A model generated the notes under the pieces. The model had not been told where the DNA came from. It was given only the letters and a program-made list of their open reading frames with translations, and did not search any database. Positions 28,598 through 38,195 of a stretch of DNA of 64,000 nt are shown here, piece by piece (position 1 is the stretch's first letter; each line of letters starts with the position of its first letter). A program made the translations under genes and the position numbers. The stretch is from Candidatus Dichloromethanomonas elyunquensis (GTDB lineage Bacteria > Bacillota > Desulfitobacteriia > Desulfitobacteriales > Syntrophobotulaceae), in contig LNDB01000005.1 of the NCBI GenBank assembly GCA_001515265.1, positions 62,001 to 126,000 of the forward strand, given 5' to 3'.

Positions 28598-31039
28598 TTA
28601 ATTCGTGAATGTTACGGTATACTGGTCAGAATCAAATTTAATGATACCCTTTTCTGGAGTTCCTGAATGGGCATCCATTAATTGTTGAAGCGTGATATCG
28701 TTATAATTTCCTCCAACTGCAGCAACTGCAGCATTTTTGAACTGCTGAACACTTAAAGCACCTTCGCCGCCTGCCAGAGCTGTTACGACCTGAGCAAAGT
28801 TAAAGTTCCCGTTATACATAGTACCCAATGTCGTGCCGGGGGATTTGACTTGTACTGCAACAACAGCAGCACCGGTTTTCCGAATAGTAACCCAGTTATT
28901 CTCAATGGTATTTGAACTTACAGCTCCGCCCAGCGTAAGCGTTAAAGTTATTTCCGGACTATCTGAATATCCTGTTTTACTCGTTTTGGCTTTTACGACT
29001 ACATTACCTGTACCAAAGATCAACCTGAGATTTCTAAGACTAATACCGTCATTTCCGTTATCCAATCCGCCAATAATATCCCCGACTAAAATCCTATCAT
29101 TCGAGCCTACATTAGCTGATACAGGCGAACTAACCCAATTTTCCCCTTCTGCTGCGATTGAACTTACTGATAAAGCCGGGCTTGAGGCATTTCCTGTTAA
29201 CTCCAGCCATCTTAGTTTTATACTGTCGCTAACCCCATCAAGTGAAATAGAGTAACTATTGGAACTGTCTTTATAGAGTTCTCTCTTTGTGACTCCGTCA
29301 TTATCTATGACACTAACTGAAGTAACAGATAATTGAGTTTGTGAGCTGCCTCCGCCTCCGCCACCGGTGGAGTAAGATGTTTGGCCATTCACCTGACCGC
29401 CTCCGGAATAAGTTGTTCCGGTATCCCCTGTAGTAAGACTGCCGATGCTGGATGTCGGAGGAACTGTAATTTCGGCCTGTGCATGGGTCACCATCGAACT
29501 GACTGTAGTATTGTCCCCAAGAATAATCGTAGCTTCACCATCCACAATTACTGGTTCAAGAAATGTTCCTCTAAATTCAACCACCCCGCCATTAACAGTA
29601 ATTGTACCTAATTGGGTACCGGTTTGAGCATCAAAGATGGCATAGGTGTTTGCGGTTGCGCTTCCGGTTTGCGTATCGGTCAGTTCAATCCTCACAGCAG
29701 AGGGTATACCCGCATCGTCCGAGGTTGTCACAATTAATTCGCCAGAGAATGAATTGGAAATATGAATACTGTCTTTACCTCCCGACAAAACCACAATTTT
29801 GTCTGCGGTAACTTGATTAAGGTTCGCTGTTCCGTTGACCCCTGGGTCAACAAATACACTGCCTTTGACGGTGACATTGTCTAATGTGGCATTATCTCCT
29901 TTAATATAAATACTGTAATCGGCGCTGATATTTTTTACAGTCACATTCTTACCCATAATTCTAATATTGTCTTTCACAACCAGAGGTAAGCCTGCATCGC
30001 TGGAACCTTGTATGCTGGCATCCTGACTATAGACTGCAGCTATCGTTAAATCATTCATAATCCCGGAACTAACGGCTGTTTCTCCCCCCAGTGCTACAGC
30101 CTTATTGACAAGCAAGTATTTCTTGACATATTCCTTGGTGTCCGATGGCAGACTGTTATCCGTAAGGACAACCGGGGACGCGGTTTGAGCTGCGAAGGGC
30201 GCCCCGGCCAAGGAATCAACCAAATGCTCGTTTTGACCGTTTGCCACAAAAATCTTTCCCGGTTTATATACAGCACCAAAGGACTTCATGATTTCCCGGT
30301 TAGTAGCATAACGATCCGTTCCCCCTACCCTGACAGCATTAGAAAGAGAAGCTTCAACGGTCTGGCCAATAGCCTCTTCCCCTCCAATAATGTAGGTGTT
30401 AACAATTTTTTCTCCCATTGCATTTAAGAATTGAGCAACACAGGATGCTAAGCTGCCGGAATTGGAAAGAAGTATCGGAATTCCTTCTGCAGCCGCAACA
30501 GAAGAAACCGAGAGAGCGTCGGCATTGGACCAGGCTGTGGTAACAATAACCTTTCTAACCCCCGATAACTGTTTGGCAATATTGACAGATGTCTCAAAAC
30601 GATCCTGTCCCCCTAATTGCGTCACTGCAATTCCCATGGCTTTCAGCTTATCTAATACAGGCTGTTCAATAACGGCACTTCCGCTGGTTACATAGACATT
30701 TTTTGCGTCAAGCCTGATTAGTTCTTTCTCGGTAAAAGAATTAAGTGAAGCGGCTTGGGTCAGCAGGATAGGGGCATCTTTCATTTTGGCGAACGGAGCA
30801 GCTGTTAAAGCATCCACCAGATTTTCACTATTCCCGGAAGATAGAATTGCATTGTCTGCTTTCGTCCACCCTGCTTGGGAGATTAAAGCCGCTGTTTCGT
30901 ATCTGTCACTGCCTCCAAGTCTCGTTACAGAAGTACCGCTTGTCTCGGTTTCCGCTGCTACCGCAGCCGGAAAGGAAATAGCCAGCAAGAAGATCAGGGT
31001 CATACACACAGACAACGCTTTACTTTTTGTAAAACGCAT
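28598..31039 (-). CDS. Secreted surface protein with three CWB2 cell-wall-binding repeats
   Basis: 813 residues. Signal peptide 1-29; three PF04122-type CWB2 repeats within about 35-330, each opening with a hallmark (VTRLGGSDRYETA, VTQLGGQDRFETS, AVRVGGTDRYATN). These bind anionic wall polymers in clostridial S-layer and surface proteins. Residues 350-530 look like a right-handed beta-helix (short repeated beta turns with N, D and G), followed by a Gly/Ser linker and a C-terminal Ig-like part. Its position inside the polysaccharide operon, just before the chain-length genes, suggests it sits in or binds the same polymer layer. Confidence 0.85.
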   Translation of the reverse strand: MRFTKSKALSVCMTLIFLLAISFPAAVAAETETSGTSVTRLGGSDRYETAALISQAGWTKADNAILSSGNSENLVDALTAAPFAKMKDAPILLTQAASLNSFTEKELIRLDAKNVYVTSGSAVIEQPVLDKLKAMGIAVTQLGGQDRFETSVNIAKQLSGVRKVIVTTAWSNADALSVSSVAAAEGIPILLSNSGSLASCVAQFLNAMGEKIVNTYIIGGEEAIGQTVEASLSNAVRVGGTDRYATNREIMKSFGAVYKPGKIFVANGQNEHLVDSLAGAPFAAQTASPVVLTDNSLPSDTKEYVKKYLLVNKAVALGGETAVSSGIMNDLTIAAVYSQDASIQGSSDAGLPLVVKDNIRIMGKNVTVKNISADYSIYIKGDNATLDNVTVKGSVFVDPGVNGTANLNQVTADKIVVLSGGKDSIHISNSFSGELIVTTSDDAGIPSAVRIELTDTQTGSATANTYAIFDAQTGTQLGTITVNGGVVEFRGTFLEPVIVDGEATIILGDNTTVSSMVTHAQAEITVPPTSSIGSLTTGDTGTTYSGGGQVNGQTSYSTGGGGGGSSQTQLSVTSVSVIDNDGVTKRELYKDSSNSYSISLDGVSDSIKLRWLELTGNASSPALSVSSIAAEGENWVSSPVSANVGSNDRILVGDIIGGLDNGNDGISLRNLRLIFGTGNVVVKAKTSKTGYSDSPEITLTLTLGGAVSSNTIENNWVTIRKTGAAVVAVQVKSPGTTLGTMYNGNFNFAQVVTALAGGEGALSVQQFKNAAVAAVGGNYNDITLQQLMDAHSGTPEKGIIKFDSDQYTVTFTN

Positions 31040-31188
31040 TTTGAAACCTCCTTATTGTTTAGTAGCTTATCATTTTGCCAAGTCGTTGAGGTCCATTGGC
31101 CAAAGAATACTTGCTGCCAACCCCTCTTCGTAAAATTACTCTTACCCATACCAAAATATGCCGCCCAATATATTACAATATGTATTAT

Positions 31189-32619
31189 TTATTTACATTT
31201 GCCCAGTGCACTGCCCTCTTGTTCCGTAAATTTGAGTCCCCTTAGAAAAGGCCAGTTTTTTAATAAATAGATTGTGTAAACAAACATATAGAGGAAACAG
31301 CTTGACCAGGATTGAACAAACCAGTTTGAGCCAATAAAAACCAGCACCATGAACAACTCAATCACAATGTCCTTTGATACTTGGATAGGTATCACTTTGG
31401 AAACAAAATACTCTAATAGGACGGATTTGATCATTAATAAAACTGTAATTAAAAAAACGGCCAAATCTAAGGATGAAATCAGGTATACAGCTGCATATGA
31501 GAAGCTTAGGCTAATCATTACCACAGCAAGATTAGCCTTAAACAGGATGGTCTCTTTTCTTAATGCTTTTAAATAAGTACTTACCAACATAGCTGATTTG
31601 CTTTCAAAAACACACATTGGGAGTATTAACGCCACGTATTTGAAACTATCCGCATACTGTGGCAGCCACATCGTTAATACGATTCTTAAAGGATAATAAA
31701 AAACCAGAAAAGCCATTAAGATGATCATGGCTGCTTTTCGAATTTGATGATAGATGCTGAGCAGTTCTATATTTTTGACATTTTTAATTAATGGAAACAT
31801 GACGATGCTGACAGAATTAATAACCACCATGAGCATTCTTGAAATATTAAAGGCCAAAGATACTTTACTGAATGTCTCTATATTCCAGCGGTTCTCAATA
31901 AAAAATTGCACTATTCCGGTTATCAGAAGAGAAAAAATATTCGACAAAGCCAAAAATATTCCTGAACCGATATTGTCCTTTATCTCAATAAGTGTTTTTG
32001 AGGAGAAGACCGGTCGAGTTAAAATTATAGCGGAACAACGTTTGAGTCCATAGATCAAAGAAAAGACCTTTCCTGCCAAATCCCCTAATAATAAAATTTT
32101 AAAGTTCCGAACTCCGCAAATGAGCATCAAGGCGAGAATTAATGCATATAGCACCCTTTCGGTAATCAGCAGTACAGAGTATTCTTTCATTTTATTGGAA
32201 ACTTGAAGGATTACAGAAATAAATATTCTTGGCAGTACAAGGATGACTGATAGAATGGCATATAAAAAGACAACGAATTTATTAGGATCGAACTTCATCA
32301 TGCCAAGCAGACTCAGATAAACAGCCGTTTGACCCAGGGAAAAAATTACTATTCCCCAAAATTGCTGGGAAAGGACCTGTCGGTTCAATTCGTGATACTG
32401 ATTTCCGCTATGCCTTAAATAGATGCCATCGTTCCACCCAAAGTGCAGTACGAACAAATAGGATGCCAGCAAAGTGTAATACTGAAAATAACCATATTCA
32501 GTAACCCCGATTGCTTTGGGAATGGTTAGCAGAATCAATGCATTGACAAGAAAGGAAACTGCGTTGGATGATAATGCATAGGAGAAATTCCGCAAAAAAG
32601 GAATCAGCTTATTCCCCAT
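31189..32619 (-). CDS. Polysaccharide flippase, Wzx/MATE-like
   Basis: 476 residues with about 12-14 membrane helices, opening with the oligosaccharide flippase pattern (FLRNFSYALSSNAVSFLVNALILLTIPKAIG..EYG). Wzx proteins move undecaprenyl-linked repeat units across the membrane. Start overlaps the upstream polymerase gene by 11 bp. Assigned by topology, N-terminal pattern and neighbours. Confidence 0.8.
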   Translation of the reverse strand: MGNKLIPFLRNFSYALSSNAVSFLVNALILLTIPKAIGVTEYGYFQYYTLLASYLFVLHFGWNDGIYLRHSGNQYHELNRQVLSQQFWGIVIFSLGQTAVYLSLLGMMKFDPNKFVVFLYAILSVILVLPRIFISVILQVSNKMKEYSVLLITERVLYALILALMLICGVRNFKILLLGDLAGKVFSLIYGLKRCSAIILTRPVFSSKTLIEIKDNIGSGIFLALSNIFSLLITGIVQFFIENRWNIETFSKVSLAFNISRMLMVVINSVSIVMFPLIKNVKNIELLSIYHQIRKAAMIILMAFLVFYYPLRIVLTMWLPQYADSFKYVALILPMCVFESKSAMLVSTYLKALRKETILFKANLAVVMISLSFSYAAVYLISSLDLAVFLITVLLMIKSVLLEYFVSKVIPIQVSKDIVIELFMVLVFIGSNWFVQSWSSCFLYMFVYTIYLLKNWPFLRGLKFTEQEGSALGKCK

Positions 32620-33784
32620 ATAAACTCCCGCCTGTCCTAGGTGTGTTGCTTAAGTCTGTTGTCAAGTCGGTTTTATGTTGATCCCTGTTATCATTAGAAT
32701 CGATTACGTAATACATCATGGGAAAAGCGGCGGCTTCATGCCTCACCCAGGAACCGTAATCCGGCTCAAAAACGGCAGATCCCAGAATAAAAGCAAAATA
32801 AATATATCCCGCCAAATTACCGGTATTGGAATTTTCTCTAACTGTTTTTAAGGCCCGAAAAAGATTAGATGTTACGATAAGCTGGTAAATAATAAAAGGA
32901 ATATATTTTACACCTAATGCTGCAAGTTCAATGGGAATCAGCATCCTGAGCGTTATTATAAAATGGTTCGCCAGAAACATCGGCACATTGCTGCTGGGCC
33001 ACCATTCCAGAATTGCAGATGCCGGATAGGTTCCGAATATTTCCAGCCTGTAGAGGGTGATTGATCTGATGGTCATCACCTGATTGGCCATCTCAGGAAA
33101 TAAGTAATAACTCCCCTGCAAGACGAAACCATGAACTAAGTAAAAAATAATGATTGTTTTGAGTATTAATGAACTTGTAATTTTTGGTTTTTTGATCACT
33201 TTTTTATGCCAAATCACCATAAGAATAAGCAACGCTGCTATTAACAAAAAATATGAGCGATAAAGAACACCGCATAAAAGCAAAATTATCGAGGAGACCG
33301 CTATCTTCTTCTTATAGGTGAGGCTTTTTATTGACAAGAACAGATATATCATCAGAAACAGCACAAATTGTATAATATCTTTGCCCATCAGAAAGACGAA
33401 TATATTTAATAAACCGATTGAAAACAATAGAAAAACACTTTGCCTTAACTCGATCTTGTTTTTGCCTTTGGCAATAAAAATCATACATAGCATATTAAAA
33501 ATGACGGTAATATATATTTCCCATTGAAATGTCGTAGATAAATGTAAGATATTAATCACTCTGAAGATTGAGGCCGCTATCCAAAAAGTTCCTTCATCCG
33601 TTAGTCCATTGGGATAATGCCCGGGGAAAAGCACCATTTGCAATATTCTTATCCCGCTCGCATTATCAATTAACTTATCCATTACCGTATAACGGATTAT
33701 TTTTGCCAAAACAACCAGAGGAATAACCAAAAGTCCGATATACTTTTTATCGACAACAATGATTTTTTTCTTCCGATCTCTCAT
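32609..33784 (-). CDS. Multi-spanning membrane protein, probable Wzy/EpsG-like polymerase
   Basis: 391 residues, around ten membrane helices and a large loop with few charges. No catalytic motif can be read, as is usual for repeat-unit polymerases. It is the only such protein next to the flippase, and the operon otherwise lacks a polymerase, so polymerisation of the lipid-linked repeat unit is the best guess. Confidence 0.6.
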   Translation of the reverse strand: MRDRKKKIIVVDKKYIGLLVIPLVVLAKIIRYTVMDKLIDNASGIRILQMVLFPGHYPNGLTDEGTFWIAASIFRVINILHLSTTFQWEIYITVIFNMLCMIFIAKGKNKIELRQSVFLLFSIGLLNIFVFLMGKDIIQFVLFLMIYLFLSIKSLTYKKKIAVSSIILLLCGVLYRSYFLLIAALLILMVIWHKKVIKKPKITSSLILKTIIIFYLVHGFVLQGSYYLFPEMANQVMTIRSITLYRLEIFGTYPASAILEWWPSSNVPMFLANHFIITLRMLIPIELAALGVKYIPFIIYQLIVTSNLFRALKTVRENSNTGNLAGYIYFAFILGSAVFEPDYGSWVRHEAAAFPMMYYVIDSNDNRDQHKTDLTTDLSNTPRTGGSLYGE

Positions 33785-33827
33785 TTACCCTCACACTCAT
33801 TTTTTTGTGTTGGATGTGCCGACAATT

Positions 33828-35030
33828 TTACTTCATTACGTTCCACATTTTTTTGAGCACCGGGTAGATTCCCAGCCGATAACTCCAATACCGGGTATTG
33901 TGAAGGAACCTTACTTTCCATGTATATGGAAAATATTTATGAAACACTTTTTCAGGGTCTTGAGAATTTAAATCCAGAAAAAATTCATCCCGATGAAACG
34001 TTGTTGCTTCTGAATAGGCCCTTTCCTTTCCTGTATCTGAAACTGATTCAATGCCTATTTCCTTCCAGCGGAATGACTTTTTAATTTCCTCAAAAACAGC
34101 AATCCCTTTTGAGGTTTTAATCAGCAGACGTGTGGTGCCTTGATTGTCATCGAATTCAGGCGCGTATTTCCGAACATTAAAACAATCCCAAATAGTAAAG
34201 TCACTACTCTGAAAGGACTTCCTAAATATACAACTGACACAGCTGGGTCTTATTATGATTCCGCTAAAAAAGGCCCTTAACCACAAATCGGATTCAATAC
34301 CGCGGTGATAATCTTTTTGTTTACTTTCAGGTTTAGCATAAATGGACATAGTTGAGTAAGAATATCCATAATATTTATCCCGAAATCTTATCTTCTTGAT
34401 ATTGTCCCCCAATGTTCTTTTTTGAACTTCCAGGTATTTTTCAAAAACCAAAGGAGATGGAACAGCACGGCATACTACATCAACCGTCATTAAATTCTCA
34501 TAGTCCTTTCTTAAAAAAGCTTTTAACCCTGCTATTTGGCAGGGAGTGCCGCTGTAACATACCAACCTTCCGGAGTCAAGGAAATTCTTTGTCTGGGAAT
34601 ATGTATTTCCTATTTCACTTTGCAAGTATTTTGACCCTCTGAATTTCCATAATTCCCTGCTTGTTTCAACATATTGATGAATTACCCGAAAATGGTCATC
34701 GTCTTCAAATGCAGCTCCAAATACGGCACCGCCCGCTGCAATGACATACTCGGCAATAGGGGTAAATGCGCCTCCGGAAGTGCTTTCTTTCCTGATGATG
34801 TCATCCTTGTTTTGCACAATGTAAAGCTTTTGCATGACGGCTTTTTCATCAGCTTGGTTAAGAACCGGGCAAACCTTTTCACAAAGGCCGCATCTTTTGC
34901 AAAGACTTAAATCAATACTGGGATACAAAAAACCCTCATCATCTCTTTTCATTACAATGCTTTTAGCGGGACAGGCATTGGCACAGGCTGAACATCCGCA
35001 GCAATCTTCCTTGTTTTTTATCTTAATCAT
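33828..35030 (-). CDS. FrhB-like coenzyme F420 hydrogenase/dehydrogenase beta-subunit family protein
   Basis: About 400 residues. Two ferredoxin motifs open it (CCGCSACANACP and CKRCGLCEKVCP), then the FrhB N and C domains (SGGAFTPIAEYVIAAGG, YSGTPCQIAGLKAFL). Such proteins occur in many bacterial polysaccharide clusters, paired with a pyruvyl transferase, and are thought to be flavin-dependent reductases acting on sugars or lipid-linked intermediates; F420 itself is unlikely. I chose the second ATG (35030), 12 nt after GAGG; the first at 35042 overlaps the upstream gene more. Confidence 0.78.
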   Translation of the reverse strand: MIKIKNKEDCCGCSACANACPAKSIVMKRDDEGFLYPSIDLSLCKRCGLCEKVCPVLNQADEKAVMQKLYIVQNKDDIIRKESTSGGAFTPIAEYVIAAGGAVFGAAFEDDDHFRVIHQYVETSRELWKFRGSKYLQSEIGNTYSQTKNFLDSGRLVCYSGTPCQIAGLKAFLRKDYENLMTVDVVCRAVPSPLVFEKYLEVQKRTLGDNIKKIRFRDKYYGYSYSTMSIYAKPESKQKDYHRGIESDLWLRAFFSGIIIRPSCVSCIFRKSFQSSDFTIWDCFNVRKYAPEFDDNQGTTRLLIKTSKGIAVFEEIKKSFRWKEIGIESVSDTGKERAYSEATTFHRDEFFLDLNSQDPEKVFHKYFPYTWKVRFLHNTRYWSYRLGIYPVLKKMWNVMK

Positions 35031-36204
35031 TGCATTGACCATCCTCTAACGCATTAATTAAGTATTCCAGGGACTCTTTTCGATACTTTTCCACCCTGTC
35101 CAGTACAGCTATATAATCGGTATCCATATGAAGACATAATTTTACGTCAGCATCCGGCGTAATAAATCTCTCTGGTAAATTAAGCAGATTAAACAATGAA
35201 TGCATACGGGAGTTCGTTGATAGGGAAGACCCTTCTTGAAACCTTCTAAAGGTAAAGAATTTTTTTTCATATAAGACTGAAAATACGGTTCCGTGAAACG
35301 AATCGGTAAAAACATATTCCGCATTCTTGATGAGGTTTACAAACTCTGCCGGACCAATACCAAATGGGGCATAGTCCGGAAAATTACAGTCGCTTTTGAT
35401 ATATTCGTCCATATGGAGCAACGCGACAATTTTTAAACCCGTAATTTCTTTGACCTTTCGGACAAATTCCCGTTGCTCCGGATTGTTGCCCAGGAAGTAA
35501 CAGAAAATATATTTGTCTTCAATAATTCTCCTGGCCGAAAACTCTTCTTCCCACTGCTTTGCCGGGAACAAGAGGGTAGGATCACAAACAACCGGTACGT
35601 CCCTGTTGGCTGCTTCCTTTACAATTCTCTGTCCCCCGGTTTCTCTTACCGATACATAGTTAATTCTATTTAGAAACACTTTTGCTTTTTCCCACTGGTA
35701 TTGGGGTAGGCCGGATATTCCAAAACTTGTGGCGTAAGCCACCTTATTGATCTCATCCGGCACAAATGAAAGCGTATAATAATCTGCATCTATATTCGAT
35801 GGCAGCCATAACTGGTCACTGCCAACCAATACCGAAGATACCCCTCTGCAGTACTCGGCCAGCTGCTCTCGCGTCTCACACTTTGGAGACAGTCTGAAAT
35901 GTTTGTCCTTGAATTCGACAAACTTCTTATCTCTTACTTGAATATTCGTTTTTAGCTCACGGTTTGTTTTCCTGAATACAAATCTCTTGACAATACCCAG
36001 TTTTCCTTTTACTACACTGAGGTCTTTCATTTGGAAAAAGTAATGCTTTAGTTTTGCCATTCTTATTTCATCAGCTATACCGTCTATGCAAATGGTCTCA
36101 TTTTCATATCCTAAAGCATCCAGAATCTTTTGGGTAGCAAATGCCTGCAGCATACTTCCATAATTTTTTTGGAAATAACATGAAACAACCGCAACTTTTT
36201 TCAT
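35023..36204 (-). CDS. Polysaccharide pyruvyl transferase family protein
   Basis: 393 residues with the CsaB/WcaK-type fold signatures: N-terminal YFQKNYGSMLQAFATQKIL, central VGSDQLWLPSN and C-terminal FTDSFHGTVFSVLYEKKFF. The family transfers pyruvate from PEP as a ketal onto sugars. GAGGAGTT precedes the ATG. Overlaps the FrhB-like gene, so the two likely act together. Confidence 0.82.
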   Translation of the reverse strand: MKKVAVVSCYFQKNYGSMLQAFATQKILDALGYENETICIDGIADEIRMAKLKHYFFQMKDLSVVKGKLGIVKRFVFRKTNRELKTNIQVRDKKFVEFKDKHFRLSPKCETREQLAEYCRGVSSVLVGSDQLWLPSNIDADYYTLSFVPDEINKVAYATSFGISGLPQYQWEKAKVFLNRINYVSVRETGGQRIVKEAANRDVPVVCDPTLLFPAKQWEEEFSARRIIEDKYIFCYFLGNNPEQREFVRKVKEITGLKIVALLHMDEYIKSDCNFPDYAPFGIGPAEFVNLIKNAEYVFTDSFHGTVFSVLYEKKFFTFRRFQEGSSLSTNSRMHSLFNLLNLPERFITPDADVKLCLHMDTDYIAVLDRVEKYRKESLEYLINALEDGQCND

Positions 36205-36237
36205 GAGTAAAACTCCTCTTTCAGGGTAATAACCTTT

Positions 36238-37257
36238 TTATCTGTTTCCATACCTTTTGTCGTAGTAAGTCTGATATTCACCACCGAGGATATTCTTCCA
36301 CCAATCCCTGTTGTCCAGGTACCATTGGACAGTTCGTTTGATTCCTTCTTCAAACTTTATTTCCGGCAGCCATCCCAGTTCCGCGCTAATTTTTCCGGGG
36401 TCAACCGCATAACGCAGATCATGGCCAGGTCTGTCAGTCACAAATGTGATAAGGCTTTTAGGTTTGTCCAGCTCGGACAAGATTGCCTCCACCACCTCAA
36501 GGTTGGTCCGTTCATTATGCCCGCCTATGTTATATACTTCTCCGATTCTTCCCTTTCTAATGACGAGGTCGACAGCAGAACAATGGTCCTGGACATATAG
36601 CCAATCACGAACATTCTCTCCCCTGCCATATACGGGTAAGGACTGGCCTGCTATGGCTCTGCTGATCATGAGGGGAATAAGTTTCTCCGGAAAGTGATAA
36701 GGTCCGTAATTATTGCTGCATCTTGTTATGGATATGGGAAGATTGAATGTTCTGTGATAAGCCAGTACCAATAAGTCCGCACCGGCCTTGGATGCGGAAT
36801 ATGGGCTTGAAGCATGAATGGGTGTATCTTCCGTAAAAAACATATCCGGCCGGTTCAGCGGCAAATCTCCATATACTTCATCCGTGGATATCTGGTGATA
36901 TCTTTTAATTCCATACTTTTTACAGGCATCCATTAAAACCTGAGTTCCTATTATATTGGTTTGAAGAAAAAGGCCAGGGTCAGCGATAGATCGGTCAACA
37001 TGAGACTCGGCGGCAAAGTTTATTATGATATCAGGATGTTCTTCTTCAAACAATCGATTAATACATGCTTTGTCGGCAATATCCCCTTTGACAAAACGAA
37101 ATTGAGGATTCTGTATAGCTGAATCAAGGCTTGCTATGTTGCCTGCATAAGTAAGGGCGTCCAGACAGATAATTCTATCCTCGGGATGGTTTGCGAGTTC
37201 AAAATAGATGAAATTGCTGCCGATAAATCCGGCGCCACCAGTCACAATGATATTCAT
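36238..37257 (-). CDS. rmlB: dTDP-glucose 4,6-dehydratase
   Basis: 339 residues. NAD-binding GGAGFIGSNF, catalytic triad region with Thr in STDEVYGDL and YSASKAGAD (Tyr/Lys), and RCSNNYGPYHFPEKLIP. Produces dTDP-4-keto-6-deoxyglucose, the branch point to rhamnose and other 6-deoxysugars. rmlA lies immediately upstream; rmlC and rmlD are not in the window. Confidence 0.94.
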   Translation of the reverse strand: MNIIVTGGAGFIGSNFIYFELANHPEDRIICLDALTYAGNIASLDSAIQNPQFRFVKGDIADKACINRLFEEEHPDIIINFAAESHVDRSIADPGLFLQTNIIGTQVLMDACKKYGIKRYHQISTDEVYGDLPLNRPDMFFTEDTPIHASSPYSASKAGADLLVLAYHRTFNLPISITRCSNNYGPYHFPEKLIPLMISRAIAGQSLPVYGRGENVRDWLYVQDHCSAVDLVIRKGRIGEVYNIGGHNERTNLEVVEAILSELDKPKSLITFVTDRPGHDLRYAVDPGKISAELGWLPEIKFEEGIKRTVQWYLDNRDWWKNILGGEYQTYYDKRYGNR

Positions 37258-37295
37258 CTCTCTATTCCTTTTCTTTCAGATTTTGATATATTACT

Positions 37296-38192
37296 CTATC
37301 TTCCTGCCGTGCTAAAGAATCTGCCGTCTGCAACACTTTTGAGATGTTCCCCATATGGAGATTTCCCGTATCTAGTGGCGGATTCCATTAATTTGTCTTT
37401 GCTTATCCACCCGTACCGGTAGGCAATTTCTTCCGGCGCGGATATCTTTACCCCTTGCCTGGCCTCAATCATCCTGACAAAGTCCGCCGCATCGACAAGA
37501 CTTTCCACTGTCCCTGTATCCAGCCAGGCAAATCCCCTTCCGAAAACCTGAACATTGAGCGTGCTATCTTCGAGATAAAAACGGTTCAGGTCTGTAATCT
37601 CCAATTCCCCTCTGGCAGAGGGTTTTACGGCTTTGGCATACGCGACTACCCGGTTATCATAAAAATACAATCCTGTGATTGCATAGTTTGATTTTGGTTT
37701 AATAGGTTTCTCTTCTACGGAAATAGCCCTTCCTGAATGATCGAACTCGACCACTCCAAAACGTTCCGGATCGTTGACATAATAACCAAAGACTGTAGCC
37801 CTGCCGTTTTCGGCACTTTCTACAGCATTTTTCAGCAATTTGGCGAACCCGTTTCCGTAGAATATATTGTCTCCCAGGATCATGGTACAACAATCCTTGC
37901 CAATAAATTCTTCTCCTAAAAGGAAAGCCTGAGCCAAACCATCCGGAGACAGCTGTATTTGATAGGAAAGTGAAATACCGAATTGACTTCCGTCCCCCAA
38001 AAGTCTTTCTATCCTCGGCGTATCTTCTTGCGTGGAAATAATCAAAACATCTCTGATTCCTGCGAGCATCAGGGTTGAAAGCGGGTAGTAAATCATTGGT
38101 TTATCATAAACAGGCAAAAGTTGTTTGGATATCACCATTGTTATAGGATATAGTCTTGTACCCGCACCACCGGCTAATAATATTCCCTTCAC
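37296..38192 (-). CDS. rmlA: Glucose-1-phosphate thymidylyltransferase
   Basis: 298 residues, begins [24 protein letters not shown], the nucleotidyltransferase signature with RmlA-specific residues, then [22 protein letters not shown] and VVEFD. Makes dTDP-glucose from Glc-1-P and dTTP. Full length. First of the rmlAB pair. Confidence 0.95.
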   Translation of the reverse strand: MKGILLAGGAGTRLYPITMVISKQLLPVYDKPMIYYPLSTLMLAGIRDVLIISTQEDTPRIERLLGDGSQFGISLSYQIQLSPDGLAQAFLLGEEFIGKDCCTMILGDNIFYGNGFAKLLKNAVESAENGRATVFGYYVNDPERFGVVEFDHSGRAISVEEKPIKPKSNYAITGLYFYDNRVVAYAKAVKPSARGELEITDLNRFYLEDSTLNVQVFGRGFAWLDTGTVESLVDAADFVRMIEARQGVKISAPEEIAYRYGWISKDKLMESATRYGKSPYGEHLKSVADGRFFSTAGR

Positions 38193-38195
38193 CTT

